Shown here: positions 1 to 8,875 of the stretch, in pieces
How the letters are laid out: each line of letters opens with the position of its first letter
How positions within the stretch are numbered: the stretch's first letter is position 1
NCBI RefSeq assembly: GCF_947492815.1
Contig: NZ_CANLOB010000008.1
Location: 62,001-126,000 of the forward strand
Reading direction: 5' to 3'
Length of the DNA: 64,000 nucleotides
Source of the DNA: an uncultured Dokdonia sp.
GTDB taxonomy: Bacteria; Bacteroidota; Bacteroidia; Flavobacteriales; Flavobacteriaceae
Translations under genes and position numbers: made by a program
Notes under the pieces: model-generated
Databases searched by the model: none
What the model was told of the DNA's origin: nothing
The model's input: the letters and a program-made list of their open reading frames with translations, nothing else

Positions 1-1
1 A

Positions 2-2338
2 GGAAATTTAAATATTGTTGGTAATGGTACAGCCGGTCCTTTTAATGCATTTGAATATGATTTGCACGATATGGGAACTCCTATGGCGTTTGATGTGTCT
101 TCTGCACCACAATTATATATCAAAGCAAAAGGAACAAACACTCCTACCCTACGTATTGATATGAAAGATGCAGACGGATATGTGACAAATTTGCAAGCTA
201 GTTCTGCTACGCTTACAGAAGACTATTTTATCTATACATTAGATTTTGAGGGGAATTTTCTAGATGGTGGATTTGGAGGAACATCATGTGAAGCTGCAGA
301 TGCCCCTTGTGCAGTAGATCCTACTATGATTACCAATCTGCTCTTGTATGTAAATGATGCTACAGGAGGTTATGAAGGAGTGATTGATATCGATTGGATT
401 TCTATTGGGCAACCGCTAGAAGACGCATTACCAGCTGGTAAAAATATACGATACAACCAAGTGGGGTATCACTTAAATAGAGAGAAATTAATCAACCTCA
501 CTTCCGAAACTGATTTTGAGCCACTACCCTATACAGTCGTTAATGCCAATGGAACAACTGTGGCTTCAGGAATGACTTCGGCAACACAATTATGGGATGA
601 GTCACAAGAATATGTAGCTACGATAGATGTTTCTGAAATTAGTACAGAAGGAACCTACGTTATTACAGTTGACGATAGAGAAGCAGCATTCCGCGTAAGC
701 GAAAATGTATACGAAGCCTTAAGTGAAGCTGCTTTTAAATACTATTATTTTAACAGAGCTTCTACAGAAATTACTGCTGAATATGGAGGAGAATATGCAA
801 GACCTTTAGGGTTACCCGATACTGAAATTTTAGTCCATTCTTCTGCTGCATCTGATGCACGTCCTGAAGGAACTGTCATCTCAGCTCCTAAAGGATGGTA
901 TGACGCAGGAGATTACAACAAATATGTTGTAAATAGTGGTATTAGTACCTACACATTGCTTGCTGCATTTGAGCATTATCCTGATTACTTTGAAACAAAA
1001 GCCTATGATATTCCAGAAACCTCTAACGCTATTCCTGATGTGTTAGATGAAGTAAAATGGAATTTAGATTGGATGCTTGCCATGCAAGATCCTAATGATG
1101 GAGGTGTATATCATAAATTAACTGGATTAAACTTCCAAGGAATTATCATGCCTGCAGACTACACAGCAAATCGTTATGTGGTTCAAAAGTCAACATCGGC
1201 GGCATTAAATTTTGCCGCAGTCACGGCAATGGCATCTCGTATCTATGCAGCGTATGAGGCAGAACTTCCTGGATATAGCGCACAACTTATTGCAGCTTCA
1301 GAAAGCGCGTATAATTGGGCACTGGCAAATCCAGCAGTGTACTATGATCAGCCAGATGATGTATTTACAGGAGAGTATGGAGATAACAATGTCTCTGATG
1401 AGTTTCAATGGGCAGCCGTAGAGCTTTTTATTACGACTAGTGACCAAACGTATAACGATGCTATTGATGTAGAAGCGATTGATAACGGAGTGCCATTTTG
1501 GGGATATACGGCACCACTCGGGCTTATTTCAATTGTAAACAATGCCGAACAGCTTGATAATGATGTCGATGTCGCAAGTGCGATTACTAAATTCTTAGAA
1601 ACTGCTAATGAGTTAAAAGAAAAAGTAAACAATAGTGCCATGCGTGTTGCCATGGGATCTGGTGATTACAACTGGGGAAGTAATGGTCAAGCGGCAAATC
1701 AAATGATGTTATTAATCCAAGCCTATCAAATAGATGGAGATGAAAGCTTTTTAAATGCTGCCTTTACTGCTTCAGATTATTTATTAGGACGTAATGCAAC
1801 AGGATACTGTTTTGTGAGCGGATTTGGTGATTTACCTATGAATAATCCACATCATAGAATTTCTGAAGCAGATACAGTAACAGATGCAGTACCAGGAATG
1901 GTAGCTGGTGGACCTCACTCTGGACAACAGGATGGATGTCCTGGATATCCAAGTACAGATCCTGCACGTTCGTATGTAGACACCTGGTGTTCCTACTCTT
2001 CAAATGAAGTAACTATTAACTGGAATGCACCACTATTCTACGCGACAGCAGCACTTTATAGAATTCAAGAAGAAACCCTTTCGGTAGGAGATATTGATAT
2101 TACAGATGCAAATCCATTACAACTCTTCCCAAATCCTTCTACAGATATTATCAATATCAGTTTAGAGAATGCTTCTAATCTATCGGTAAAAGTATTTGCA
2201 ATGGATGGGAAACTCATCATAGATCAAGCGCTTGAATCATCAAGAGCTCTGAATATTAATTCCCTTTCAAAAGGAATGTATATCATGCAAGTAGAAAATG
2301 AAGGAGAAAAATATGTGGCAAAGTTTTTTAAACTGTAA
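2..2338 (+). CDS. GH9 endoglucanase with T9SS sorting domain (5' partial)
   Basis: The reading frame is open to the window edge, so the true start and signal peptide lie upstream. Numbering from the TTG at 62, residues about 1-120 form a beta-rich carbohydrate-binding-like module. Residues 125-220 are the Ig-like N-terminal cellulase domain (NIRYNQVGYH). The GH9 (alpha/alpha)6 catalytic domain follows, with the DAGD motif holding the base Asp pair (D281 and D284) and the C-terminal NEVTINWN motif with the likely acid E649. The last 75 residues are a type A T9SS sorting domain (LFPNPSTDI, ending KFFKL). The protein should be exported by T9SS and cut beta-1,4-glucan internally. Family assignment is secure; substrate preference is inferred. 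Confidence 0.93.
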   Translation, partial: GNLNIVGNGTAGPFNAFEYDLHDMGTPMAFDVSSAPQLYIKAKGTNTPTLRIDMKDADGYVTNLQASSATLTEDYFIYTLDFEGNFLDGGFGGTSCEAADAPCAVDPTMITNLLLYVNDATGGYEGVIDIDWISIGQPLEDALPAGKNIRYNQVGYHLNREKLINLTSETDFEPLPYTVVNANGTTVASGMTSATQLWDESQEYVATIDVSEISTEGTYVITVDDREAAFRVSENVYEALSEAAFKYYYFNRASTEITAEYGGEYARPLGLPDTEILVHSSAASDARPEGTVISAPKGWYDAGDYNKYVVNSGISTYTLLAAFEHYPDYFETKAYDIPETSNAIPDVLDEVKWNLDWMLAMQDPNDGGVYHKLTGLNFQGIIMPADYTANRYVVQKSTSAALNFAAVTAMASRIYAAYEAELPGYSAQLIAASESAYNWALANPAVYYDQPDDVFTGEYGDNNVSDEFQWAAVELFITTSDQTYNDAIDVEAIDNGVPFWGYTAPLGLISIVNNAEQLDNDVDVASAITKFLETANELKEKVNNSAMRVAMGSGDYNWGSNGQAANQMMLLIQAYQIDGDESFLNAAFTASDYLLGRNATGYCFVSGFGDLPMNNPHHRISEADTVTDAVPGMVAGGPHSGQQDGCPGYPSTDPARSYVDTWCSYSSNEVTINWNAPLFYATAALYRIQEETLSVGDIDITDANPLQLFPNPSTDIINISLENASNLSVKVFAMDGKLIIDQALESSRALNINSLSKGMYIMQVENEGEKYVAKFFKL

Positions 2339-2360
2339 TTTTTACGAATTCCACTAAGAA

Positions 2361-2392
2361 AGGTGCTTGTCTTATGATAAGCGCCTTTTTTT
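2361..2392 (+). terminator. Rho-independent terminator of the GH9 gene
   Basis: An 11-bp stem (2361-2371 with 2376-2386, two G-T wobbles) closes a 4-nt loop and is followed by a run of seven T. It begins 23 bases after the GH9 stop codon. Confidence 0.85.
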
Positions 2393-2407
2393 ATGTAATC
2401 CTTTTTC

Positions 2408-2420
2408 CGCTTTCGCGAAA
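2408..2420. repeat. Palindromic repeat, partial copy (intergenic)
   Basis: CGCTTTCGCGAAA, the first 13 bases of the 16-base palindrome CGCTTTCGCGAAAGCG; the right arm is lost. It lies 15 bases beyond the GH9 terminator. Confidence 0.8.
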
Positions 2421-2536
2421 ATGGAAATAGATGCCAAAAAATTATAAATATAATTATTAGCAACCCTCTACTTCTGCTCTACATTCACTAACTTTAATGT
2501 ATATCAATAATGTTGTTACTCATACACAAAATCTTT

Positions 2537-2548
2537 GTAACGCGTTAC
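2537..2548. promoter_or_regulatory. LacI-type operator-like palindrome
   Basis: GTAACGCGTTAC is a perfect 12-bp palindrome with a central CG, the layout typical of LacI-family operators. It sits right after a -7-like AATCTTTG element (2531-2538) and 14 bases before the TTG start of the next gene, where a repressor could block transcription. No regulator gene is present in the window. The role is inferred from form and position only. Confidence 0.35.
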
Positions 2549-2562
2549 CAAAAATATAGATA

Positions 2563-3210
2563 TTGAAGATATATGGAATAAGCGGACTTGGGGCTGATAA
2601 AAGAGTTTTTGATGCGTTAACGCTAGATGTTGAGTTCGTACCCATAGATTGGATTACTCCTAAAAAGAAAGAGTCTATAAAAAAGTATTCCAAAAGACTT
2701 AGTGCTATTATTGATGTTGAAAATGATTTCTGTCTTATTGGAGTGAGTTTTGGCGGGTTAATAGCTACTGAAATAAATCAAATATTAAGGCCAAAAAAAA
2801 CCATCTTGATTTCTTCTGCACATACTAAATATGAGCTTCCTGCTATATTTAGATGGTTTGGCAAAACAAAACTAATAAGGTTCATACCTACTTTTCTATT
2901 TGATCCACCAAGGTTTATTGCAACGTATTTATTTGGTGTAAAAGACGGTCAACTTCTTCGTGCCATTTTAGATGATACAGATCTGGACTTTACGAAGTGG
3001 GCAATCAATGAATTAACGAATTGGAAAAATACGATTCAAGCAAATAATATTCTTAAAATCAACGGAACAAAAGACAAATTAATTCCACCTAAAGGGACTA
3101 CAAAAATGGTATTAATAGATGATGGCGCGCATTTTATGATTGTTGATCGCGCAAATGAAATAAGTAAAATTATCAATGAAGAAGTTAAAAAATGCTATAG
3201 CACTATATGA
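2563..3210 (+). CDS. Alpha/beta hydrolase family protein
   Basis: This 215-residue protein has an alpha/beta-hydrolase outline. It starts with a short first strand and an oxyanion-type turn (GISGLGAD), and has a nucleophile elbow GVSFGG with the Ser near residue 64. A late GTKDKLIP segment could supply the acid, and GAHFMI the catalytic His. There is no signal peptide, so it is probably cytoplasmic. A TAG lies one codon before the TTG at 2563 and there is no in-frame ATG near the N terminus, so TTG is the likely start. The substrate cannot be told from the sequence. Confidence 0.75.
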   Translation: MKIYGISGLGADKRVFDALTLDVEFVPIDWITPKKKESIKKYSKRLSAIIDVENDFCLIGVSFGGLIATEINQILRPKKTILISSAHTKYELPAIFRWFGKTKLIRFIPTFLFDPPRFIATYLFGVKDGQLLRAILDDTDLDFTKWAINELTNWKNTIQANNILKINGTKDKLIPPKGTTKMVLIDDGAHFMIVDRANEISKIINEEVKKCYSTI

Positions 3211-3322
3211 GAAAATACAGTTTTTATATTCCTACAAATTCATACTATTTATCAACTCATTATAGAAAGTCTATTATTTTTAATTCTCAAACTAACAATT
3301 ACTTAAATACTCCTAGAATTTA

Positions 3323-4033
3323 ATGAGATCATTTTATCATTTGGAAATTTACGATAAGATAAGAGCGAATCCTTATGCATATATTGGGCAACGTAAATTT
3401 TCACTCTTAGAATCATATATGATGCAATTTGACGCAATGACCACTGTCAAGTTTAATTCAGAAAAAACGGAATGGTTCAAACAAATGCCAAGTATGAGAG
3501 CATTTATCTCTTCTGAATTAAATCTACAAATCCCTGAATCAGTAAGATGGACTTGGGCTATTGGTTTTGAAACTGAAGACCAAAGAGAATTGCTTGAGAA
3601 TTATTTCACATGGATTGACTCCTACGAACATGCATTTCCAGTTAACAGGAATGATTATCAATTCGAATCTAGTTTAAATGTAGATATCGACATGACCGAT
3701 TTCATTAAGCATATGTGTGAAAGACCTATTATGTATGGGTTTAACAATCTTTCAGAATTAAGGGCGAATATAGACGGCTTTTTCTATTTTAAATCTGTTT
3801 ATAATATGAAACTCACTAAAAATGAAGAGTTATTAAAAAGCTTTATTGAACGTTGGAAGAAAAAAGTAAATACAGATATAAAGTTTGAAACGTGGGATCG
3901 CCCTTTATTAAAAGAAAAAATGGGGATCCATCCATTTACATTTGGAGGAGGAAGTAATGGAGGTTGGATTTTTAAAAGGTTTGTTGAAATAGTAGAAGAA
4001 GAAACAGCAATTAAATTAAAAGATCTGAAATAG
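3323..4033 (+). CDS. Unknown protein with two copies of an RPxMYxG-like module
   Basis: A 236-residue soluble protein of unrecognised family. Two segments look alike: residues about 7-40 (YDKIRANPYAYIG...L..LESYMMQFD) and about 124-155 (IKHMCERPIMYGF...L..LRANIDGF). Both fit a pattern of helix, R-P/Y-x-M/Y-x-G, then a second helix. Single modules of this kind occur in small proteins of contact-toxin immunity loci; that link is from memory and is an inference. The C-terminal third is rich in Lys and Glu. It has no toxin neighbour: an alpha/beta hydrolase precedes it and a small membrane protein follows. Confidence 0.6.
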   Translation: MRSFYHLEIYDKIRANPYAYIGQRKFSLLESYMMQFDAMTTVKFNSEKTEWFKQMPSMRAFISSELNLQIPESVRWTWAIGFETEDQRELLENYFTWIDSYEHAFPVNRNDYQFESSLNVDIDMTDFIKHMCERPIMYGFNNLSELRANIDGFFYFKSVYNMKLTKNEELLKSFIERWKKKVNTDIKFETWDRPLLKEKMGIHPFTFGGGSNGGWIFKRFVEIVEEETAIKLKDLK

Positions 4034-4101
4034 TATATAATGGCTGATTCTCATTGCTAAATCATACAACTACTTATCATCTATATCTTATAATTAAATA
4101 C

Positions 4102-4401
4102 ATGAAAAAAATCATCATCACAGCATTAATAACCATTCTTATTTTAGCATTCGTCATACTTTCTATGGGTGGTGGACATGGATTTTTCTGGCCTGCTAAA
4201 CTAATATACCCCTATGCAATGATTATAACAGTTTTAAATAACCAAATAGGACTTTTTTCAATTATCATTGCTGTAATCCAAATTCCACTGTATGCTATCA
4301 TAAGTAATAAAAAACCTAAATGGCTGTTTTTAATCATTGGCATTCATATAATTGCAGCCATTATTTGCCTGAATTTGCCAACTGAAACATTTAGTGGATA
4401 A
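4102..4401 (+). CDS. Small three-helix membrane protein
   Basis: A 99-residue hydrophobic protein with three predicted membrane segments: residues about 3-22, 30-55 and 70-92. The ATG at 4102 puts MKK directly before the first hydrophobic segment and is preferred over a TTG 48 bases upstream. It follows the RPxMYxG-like gene by 68 bases and may be cotranscribed. I recognise no family. Confidence 0.65.
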   Translation: MKKIIITALITILILAFVILSMGGGHGFFWPAKLIYPYAMIITVLNNQIGLFSIIIAVIQIPLYAIISNKKPKWLFLIIGIHIIAAIICLNLPTETFSG

Positions 4402-4748
4402 ATAATAGAGCGTGACTAATTATAATATGAAAGAAAAAGAATACACCAAGCTTGGATTTAATAAAGAACTGGAAAAAAAGTAATACTTCCTCATCGCAAC
4501 ATATATAATACACAAACTTCCCATTTTCTAATTATATACTTCTAATAGTAAGTATTCTAATTACGCTTTCGCGAAAGCGTATAAAAGAATCCTATTATTT
4601 CATAATTCAATGCCCTAGAAGATACCCTTATCATAAGTGTATAGCTTCTTTTCCTAATGAAACAATAGCGACGATCCCATAGATTACTCAAAGAAATCAT
4701 ACTATAATTATTTCTCTTTTTATACATTCGTACTATAAAGATTATACA
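4402..4748. other. Intergenic stretch with one palindrome
   Basis: About 350 AT-rich bases with no convincing gene. An 18-codon ORF (4427-4483, MKEKEYTKLGF...) has no recognisable features. A full copy of the CGCTTTCGCGAAAGCG palindrome lies at 4564-4579. Confidence 0.6.
4564..4579. repeat. Palindromic repeat, full copy (intergenic)
   Basis: Exact CGCTTTCGCGAAAGCG, extended by one further paired base on each side (A...T). Confidence 0.95.
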
Positions 4749-5411
4749 ATGCAAAAAATAATACACACGCTTTTCCTTTTTCTTATCTACACCAACGTTA
4801 CTATTGCGCAAGAGAACAACTGTGTACGAAAGGTAACTTTTGGTGATACAGACATTTGTTTACCCACAATAGAAGGGTATAAAGAGTGTTATACATATCC
4901 TACTGTAAAACAATCGGCAGATGCTACAGAGGTCCCCATCAATATGGTATTAGGGTTCTATCTCGATGAAGAAACGTATGCTAAAAAAGATAATATTGGT
5001 AGTATTAGCTTTGATAATTACTTCAAGATTTATGCGACCAAACAAATCAAAGATTTGAAAGCTGATACTGATATTCTTAAGCGAATGCAAGGCATGATCT
5101 CTGCTAGTTTTCTTACAGAGAATTGGGATGAGTTTAAAAAACAATTAGACACTGTAGATTACGAAGGGGAAATTGGTGTTCCTACGATTGTAAAATCATA
5201 TAATGCAAATGACCAATCATTTACTGCACTTTTAATTCTTAAACAGAAATTAGATACTGGGGAAACGAATGTTTTATCATTTGCGATGAATGGCTTATTA
5301 CTTCAAGAGAGACTTATTTGGATGGCATATTATCTTGATTATGAAGGAGAAGCTTCTATTCAAAAATTACAAGAAAATAATGATCGGATTTTAGCTCAAT
5401 TTTTTGATTAA
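4749..5411 (+). CDS. Secreted protein of unknown function
   Basis: A 220-residue protein with a clear signal peptide (MQKIIHTLFLFLIYTNVTIAQ, cleavage near residue 21). The mature part starts with a Cys-containing segment (ENNCVRKVTFGDTDICLP) whose two Cys could form a disulfide. The rest is mixed alpha/beta and acidic. I do not recognise the family. It is followed after 56 bases by the secreted SASA-type esterase, so the two may be exported together. Confidence 0.7.
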   Translation: MQKIIHTLFLFLIYTNVTIAQENNCVRKVTFGDTDICLPTIEGYKECYTYPTVKQSADATEVPINMVLGFYLDEETYAKKDNIGSISFDNYFKIYATKQIKDLKADTDILKRMQGMISASFLTENWDEFKKQLDTVDYEGEIGVPTIVKSYNANDQSFTALLILKQKLDTGETNVLSFAMNGLLLQERLIWMAYYLDYEGEASIQKLQENNDRILAQFFD

Positions 5412-5467
5412 ATGATATATTACATATGATTACTACGATAACGACCAAACATTTAAAAATTTCTACA

Positions 5468-6304
5468 ATGCAAAAAAGAAGCTTGGTTTTTATTTTTTTG
5501 ATATGGGTTACAAATCTCTTGAGTTTTGAGGCGTATGCACAAGATCCCAATTTTCATATTTATGTATGTTTTGGGCAATCCAATATGGAAGGCCAAGGTA
5601 CTATTGAAGCACAAGACACAGTAGCAAAAGATCGTTTTTTAATGATGCAAGCACTAGATTGCCCAGCATTAGGAAGAACAAAAGATACTTGGTATCCTGC
5701 AGTTCCTCCATTATCACAATGTCACTCAGGGCTTTCTCCAGCTGATTATTTTGGCAAAACACTTGTAGCAAATCTTCCAGATAGTATTAAGGTGGGGGTT
5801 ATTAATGTGGCTGTAGGTGGTTGTGATATCCGATTATTTGATAAAGACATATATCAAGAATACCAAAATACCTATCAAGAGGATTGGTTTATTAATAAAG
5901 TAAAAGACTATAAAGGAAGTCCCTACGCGTATCTCATGGAAATGGCAAAAAAAGCACAACAAAAAGGAGTAATTAAAGGGATTTTACTACATCAAGGAGA
6001 GACTAACACAGGCGATACCCAATGGCCAACATATGTCAAAAAAATATATAACGACATGCTTACAACGCTTTCATTAAATGCAGAAGAGGTTCCCTTACTA
6101 GCGGGCGAGCTTGTTTCTATAGAAAATAGTTGTTGTGGTAGTATGAATCCCATCATCAATACATTACCTAGTGTGGTAGATACGGCACATATTATCTCAT
6201 CTACAGGTTGTACGGCTCAGGATACTGCACATTTTGATTCAGAAGGCTATCGAGAAATGGGAAGAAGGTATGCTGCCAAAATGCTCACATTACTTCCTGA
6301 ATAA
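5468..6304 (+). CDS. SASA-family (sialate O-acetylesterase-like) carbohydrate esterase
   Basis: The 278-residue product begins with a signal peptide ending in EAYAQ near residue 25. The mature protein has the SGNH/SASA fold: FGQSNMEG with nucleophile S38, a central VAVGGCDI glycine block, the LLHQGETN segment with the third block, and DTAHFDSEGY with the C-terminal catalytic Asp and His. This matches the SASA/CE6 type acetylesterases that remove acetyl groups from xylan or sialic acids. The ATG at 5468 is preferred over one at 5426 because it starts directly at the signal peptide. It fits the polysaccharide-degrading genes on either side. Confidence 0.87.
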   Translation: MQKRSLVFIFLIWVTNLLSFEAYAQDPNFHIYVCFGQSNMEGQGTIEAQDTVAKDRFLMMQALDCPALGRTKDTWYPAVPPLSQCHSGLSPADYFGKTLVANLPDSIKVGVINVAVGGCDIRLFDKDIYQEYQNTYQEDWFINKVKDYKGSPYAYLMEMAKKAQQKGVIKGILLHQGETNTGDTQWPTYVKKIYNDMLTTLSLNAEEVPLLAGELVSIENSCCGSMNPIINTLPSVVDTAHIISSTGCTAQDTAHFDSEGYREMGRRYAAKMLTLLPE

Positions 6305-6349
6305 TGATATAAACGATACGTTTCTTCTTTCTTTTTAATTTTCTTTATA

Positions 6350-6365
6350 CGCTTTCGCGAAAGCG
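6350..6365. repeat. Palindromic repeat, full copy (intergenic)
   Basis: Exact CGCTTTCGCGAAAGCG, 45 bases after the esterase stop. There is no T run after it, so it does not look like a normal terminator. Confidence 0.95.
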
Positions 6366-6521
6366 ATAAAAGATACCTTATATTCATAAAAAAGGTTCTT
6401 ATATTAGTACATATCATAATGTTACATAAAAATGCGCTTCTCCATATTGAAAATAAATAGTGCTGATTGTCTATGATATACAACTAATACCTATGAAGTA
6501 GAATATTAAAAATTTAAAAAT

Positions 6522-7118
6522 ATGCTAGCAGTTATATTCAGTGAAAAATTTATAGAAAATGTTTTATCATTAGTACTAACAGCCATATTAACAGGAATAC
6601 TTGTTCCGCTTCTATTTAGATGGATAGATCATCGAAGAAATAGAGAGCAAAAAATATTTGAAGCAACCTTATCTCGTCAAAATAAAATCATTGATTCACA
6701 AGTAAAACTTCTAGAAGACCTATCCTGTCTACTTTGGGAATATCAGTTATTATTTATTAATGTTCCTTACTTCAAACAATTTTCAAAACGAGACTTATAT
6801 ATAGCCGCTGTAAAAGAATATATAGAAAACTCAGGGGAAATACTTGGGAATATACGTGCAGAAATCAGCAAATCCATTCGGTTAGTTTCTCCTACATCAC
6901 ACCAGCAATTAAAAGACATGTATTATAAAGACTTACTCCCTATTGACTTAGAATTGAATCAATTGATAGATCAAGATACAAAAGATAAAAAGCACGCAAA
7001 AGATTGGGAAAATCTACAGATATACGTTCGTGATGATGTCGCTAAAAAAGTTGATGAAATTATTGACTATTTAGCTAACGAATTGCAACTCAAATTATCA
7101 AAAGAAGAAAAGGTTTAA
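6522..7118 (+). CDS. Membrane-anchored helical protein of unknown function
   Basis: This 198-residue protein has one N-terminal membrane segment (residues about 12-34). A basic stretch follows (HRRNREQK), so the rest should face the cytoplasm. Residues 40-198 are almost wholly helical with charged heptad-like stretches, suggesting a coiled coil or helical bundle. No enzymatic motif is visible. It lies 47 bases before the GH13 gene, but a functional link is not evident. Confidence 0.65.
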   Translation: MLAVIFSEKFIENVLSLVLTAILTGILVPLLFRWIDHRRNREQKIFEATLSRQNKIIDSQVKLLEDLSCLLWEYQLLFINVPYFKQFSKRDLYIAAVKEYIENSGEILGNIRAEISKSIRLVSPTSHQQLKDMYYKDLLPIDLELNQLIDQDTKDKKHAKDWENLQIYVRDDVAKKVDEIIDYLANELQLKLSKEEKV

Positions 7119-7165
7119 AGAAAAAACCTCCCTTTTCCCTAAATTAGTCTTCAAAAAATAAGCGC

Positions 7166-8854
7166 ATGCATCAAACGTGGTGGAAAGAAGGAATTGTTTA
7201 TCAGATATATCCTAGAAGTTTTAAAGATACCACTGGAAATGGTATTGGAGATTTACGTGGTATTATAGAAAAATTAGATTATATCGCGAGTTTGGGGGTC
7301 GACATTATTTGGCTAAACCCTGTTTATGACTCGCCAAATGATGACAATGGGTATGATATACGTAATTATCGTACCATCATGGCTGAGTTTGGCACCATGG
7401 GTGATTTTGATGAGTTATTGGCTGGAATGAAAGCTCGCAACTTACGCTTAGTGATGGATCTGGTGGTTAATCATTGTAGTGATGAGCACGAATGGTTTCA
7501 ACAATCCCGATCCTCACGTGATAATCCATACCGCGACTATTTCCATTGGTGGCCTGCCGAAAAAGGAATCCCTCCAAAACGATGGAGTTATTTTGATGTT
7601 GATGAAAATGCATGGCGATATGATGCACAAACCGATGCGTATTACTTACATTATTTTGCTGTAAAACAACCTGATTTAAAGTGGGAAAATCCAACGGTAC
7701 GTCAGGAGATTTATGATATGATGCATTTCTGGTTTCAGAAAGGCGTAGATGGATTCCGAATGGATGTAATTCCGTTTATTAGTAAGGATACTACCTATCC
7801 TGAAATAGATGCTACGGCACCGCATGAATTTATTGCTTATTACTCCAATGGTCCTCGTATACATGAATACCTCAACGAACTCAACCATGAAGTAATATCA
7901 AAATATGATGCTTTTACGGTAGGAGAAGGACCCGGCATTCATATTGACCAAGCGCTAGATTTTGTACATGAAGATCGAAAAGAAATGGATATGTTTTTCC
8001 ATTTTGATTTGATGTCTTTAGATCGTAAACCTGGCGAAGTATTCACCATGCGAGAAGGTAAATGGAAGCTATCTGAGTTTAAGAAAATTTTTAGTGATTG
8101 GGATACCGCTTTCGCGAAAGCGGGTTGGGGAAGCTTATTTCTTGCAAACCATGATTTCCCAAGATCTGTGAGCCGTTGGGGAAATGACAGTCCTGAACAT
8201 TGGAAAAACAGCGCTACCCTACTCCACACCTTTTTATTGACCATGCGAGGCACTCCTTATTTTTATCAAGGAGATGAAATTGGGATGACTAATGTACGCT
8301 TTACAGATATTGAAGATTATCGAGATATTAATACCATCAATCGCTATAAGTATGTAAAAAATAGCGGTGGTGATTTGGGAGCATTTATGGAAAGTGAGCA
8401 ACATGCTGCACGCGAGAATGCGCGTACACCTATGCATTGGGATGCTACATCTAATGCTGGTTTCACTTCTGCCACACCTTGGATACGTTTAAATCCAAAT
8501 TACAAAGACGGTGTTTCTGTAGCATTTCAAGAGACCGAAGCGTATTCCATACTTTCCTATTTTAGAAAAATGACAGCTGTAAGAAAATCAAATCTTGCGC
8601 TCGTATATGGAGATTATGAATGCTTGCATCCAAATCACGAACAAGTTTATGCATATACCCGTACGCTAGGAGCAGATCGATTTTTAATCCTGCTTAATTT
8701 TAGTGATGATACCGTTACCTATATACTCCCTTCTCATATTACGTATAACAGAAAAGTAAAAGTAATTTCGAACACCTATATTCTAGACGATCAAACCTAT
8801 AAGGAGTTTATGTTGAGTGCTTGGCAAGCCGTTCTGTATCGACTGGAGGATTAA
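7166..8854 (+). CDS. GH13 oligo-1,6-glucosidase / alpha-glucosidase
   Basis: The 562-residue length is standard for GH13 oligo-1,6-glucosidases. The conserved regions are all present: DLVVNH (region I), GFRMD with nucleophile D200, TVGEGPG with acid/base E254, and NHDFPR with D330. The residue after the nucleophile is Val (V201), as in isomaltase-type enzymes that prefer alpha-1,6 bonds. There is no signal peptide, so it should hydrolyse imported oligosaccharides in the cytoplasm. A full palindromic repeat (8107-8122) lies in frame and is read as AFAKA within a helix-loop stretch before NHDFPR. Confidence 0.93.
   Translation: MHQTWWKEGIVYQIYPRSFKDTTGNGIGDLRGIIEKLDYIASLGVDIIWLNPVYDSPNDDNGYDIRNYRTIMAEFGTMGDFDELLAGMKARNLRLVMDLVVNHCSDEHEWFQQSRSSRDNPYRDYFHWWPAEKGIPPKRWSYFDVDENAWRYDAQTDAYYLHYFAVKQPDLKWENPTVRQEIYDMMHFWFQKGVDGFRMDVIPFISKDTTYPEIDATAPHEFIAYYSNGPRIHEYLNELNHEVISKYDAFTVGEGPGIHIDQALDFVHEDRKEMDMFFHFDLMSLDRKPGEVFTMREGKWKLSEFKKIFSDWDTAFAKAGWGSLFLANHDFPRSVSRWGNDSPEHWKNSATLLHTFLLTMRGTPYFYQGDEIGMTNVRFTDIEDYRDINTINRYKYVKNSGGDLGAFMESEQHAARENARTPMHWDATSNAGFTSATPWIRLNPNYKDGVSVAFQETEAYSILSYFRKMTAVRKSNLALVYGDYECLHPNHEQVYAYTRTLGADRFLILLNFSDDTVTYILPSHITYNRKVKVISNTYILDDQTYKEFMLSAWQAVLYRLED
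8107..8122. repeat. Palindromic repeat, full copy inside the GH13 gene
   Basis: Exact CGCTTTCGCGAAAGCG with one more paired base on each side, read in frame as AFAKA. Confidence 0.95.
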
Positions 8855-8875
8855 ATTACATCTTAACTACTTATT

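Noticed and set aside
4427..4483. 18-codon ORF (MKEKEYTKLGF...)
   Set aside because: Too short, with no recognisable family, leader pattern or clear ribosome binding site.
4557..4811. Minus-strand ORFs ending in LSRKR at palindrome copies (here and near 2224-2463 and 6247-6483)
   Set aside because: The palindrome has no stop codon in any frame, so it lengthens chance ORFs. Composition and lack of motifs argue against real genes.
6350..6365. Palindromes as Rho-independent terminators
   Set aside because: Many intergenic copies have no T run after the stem, and copies occur inside genes that are read through. Genuine terminators in the window have a different form.
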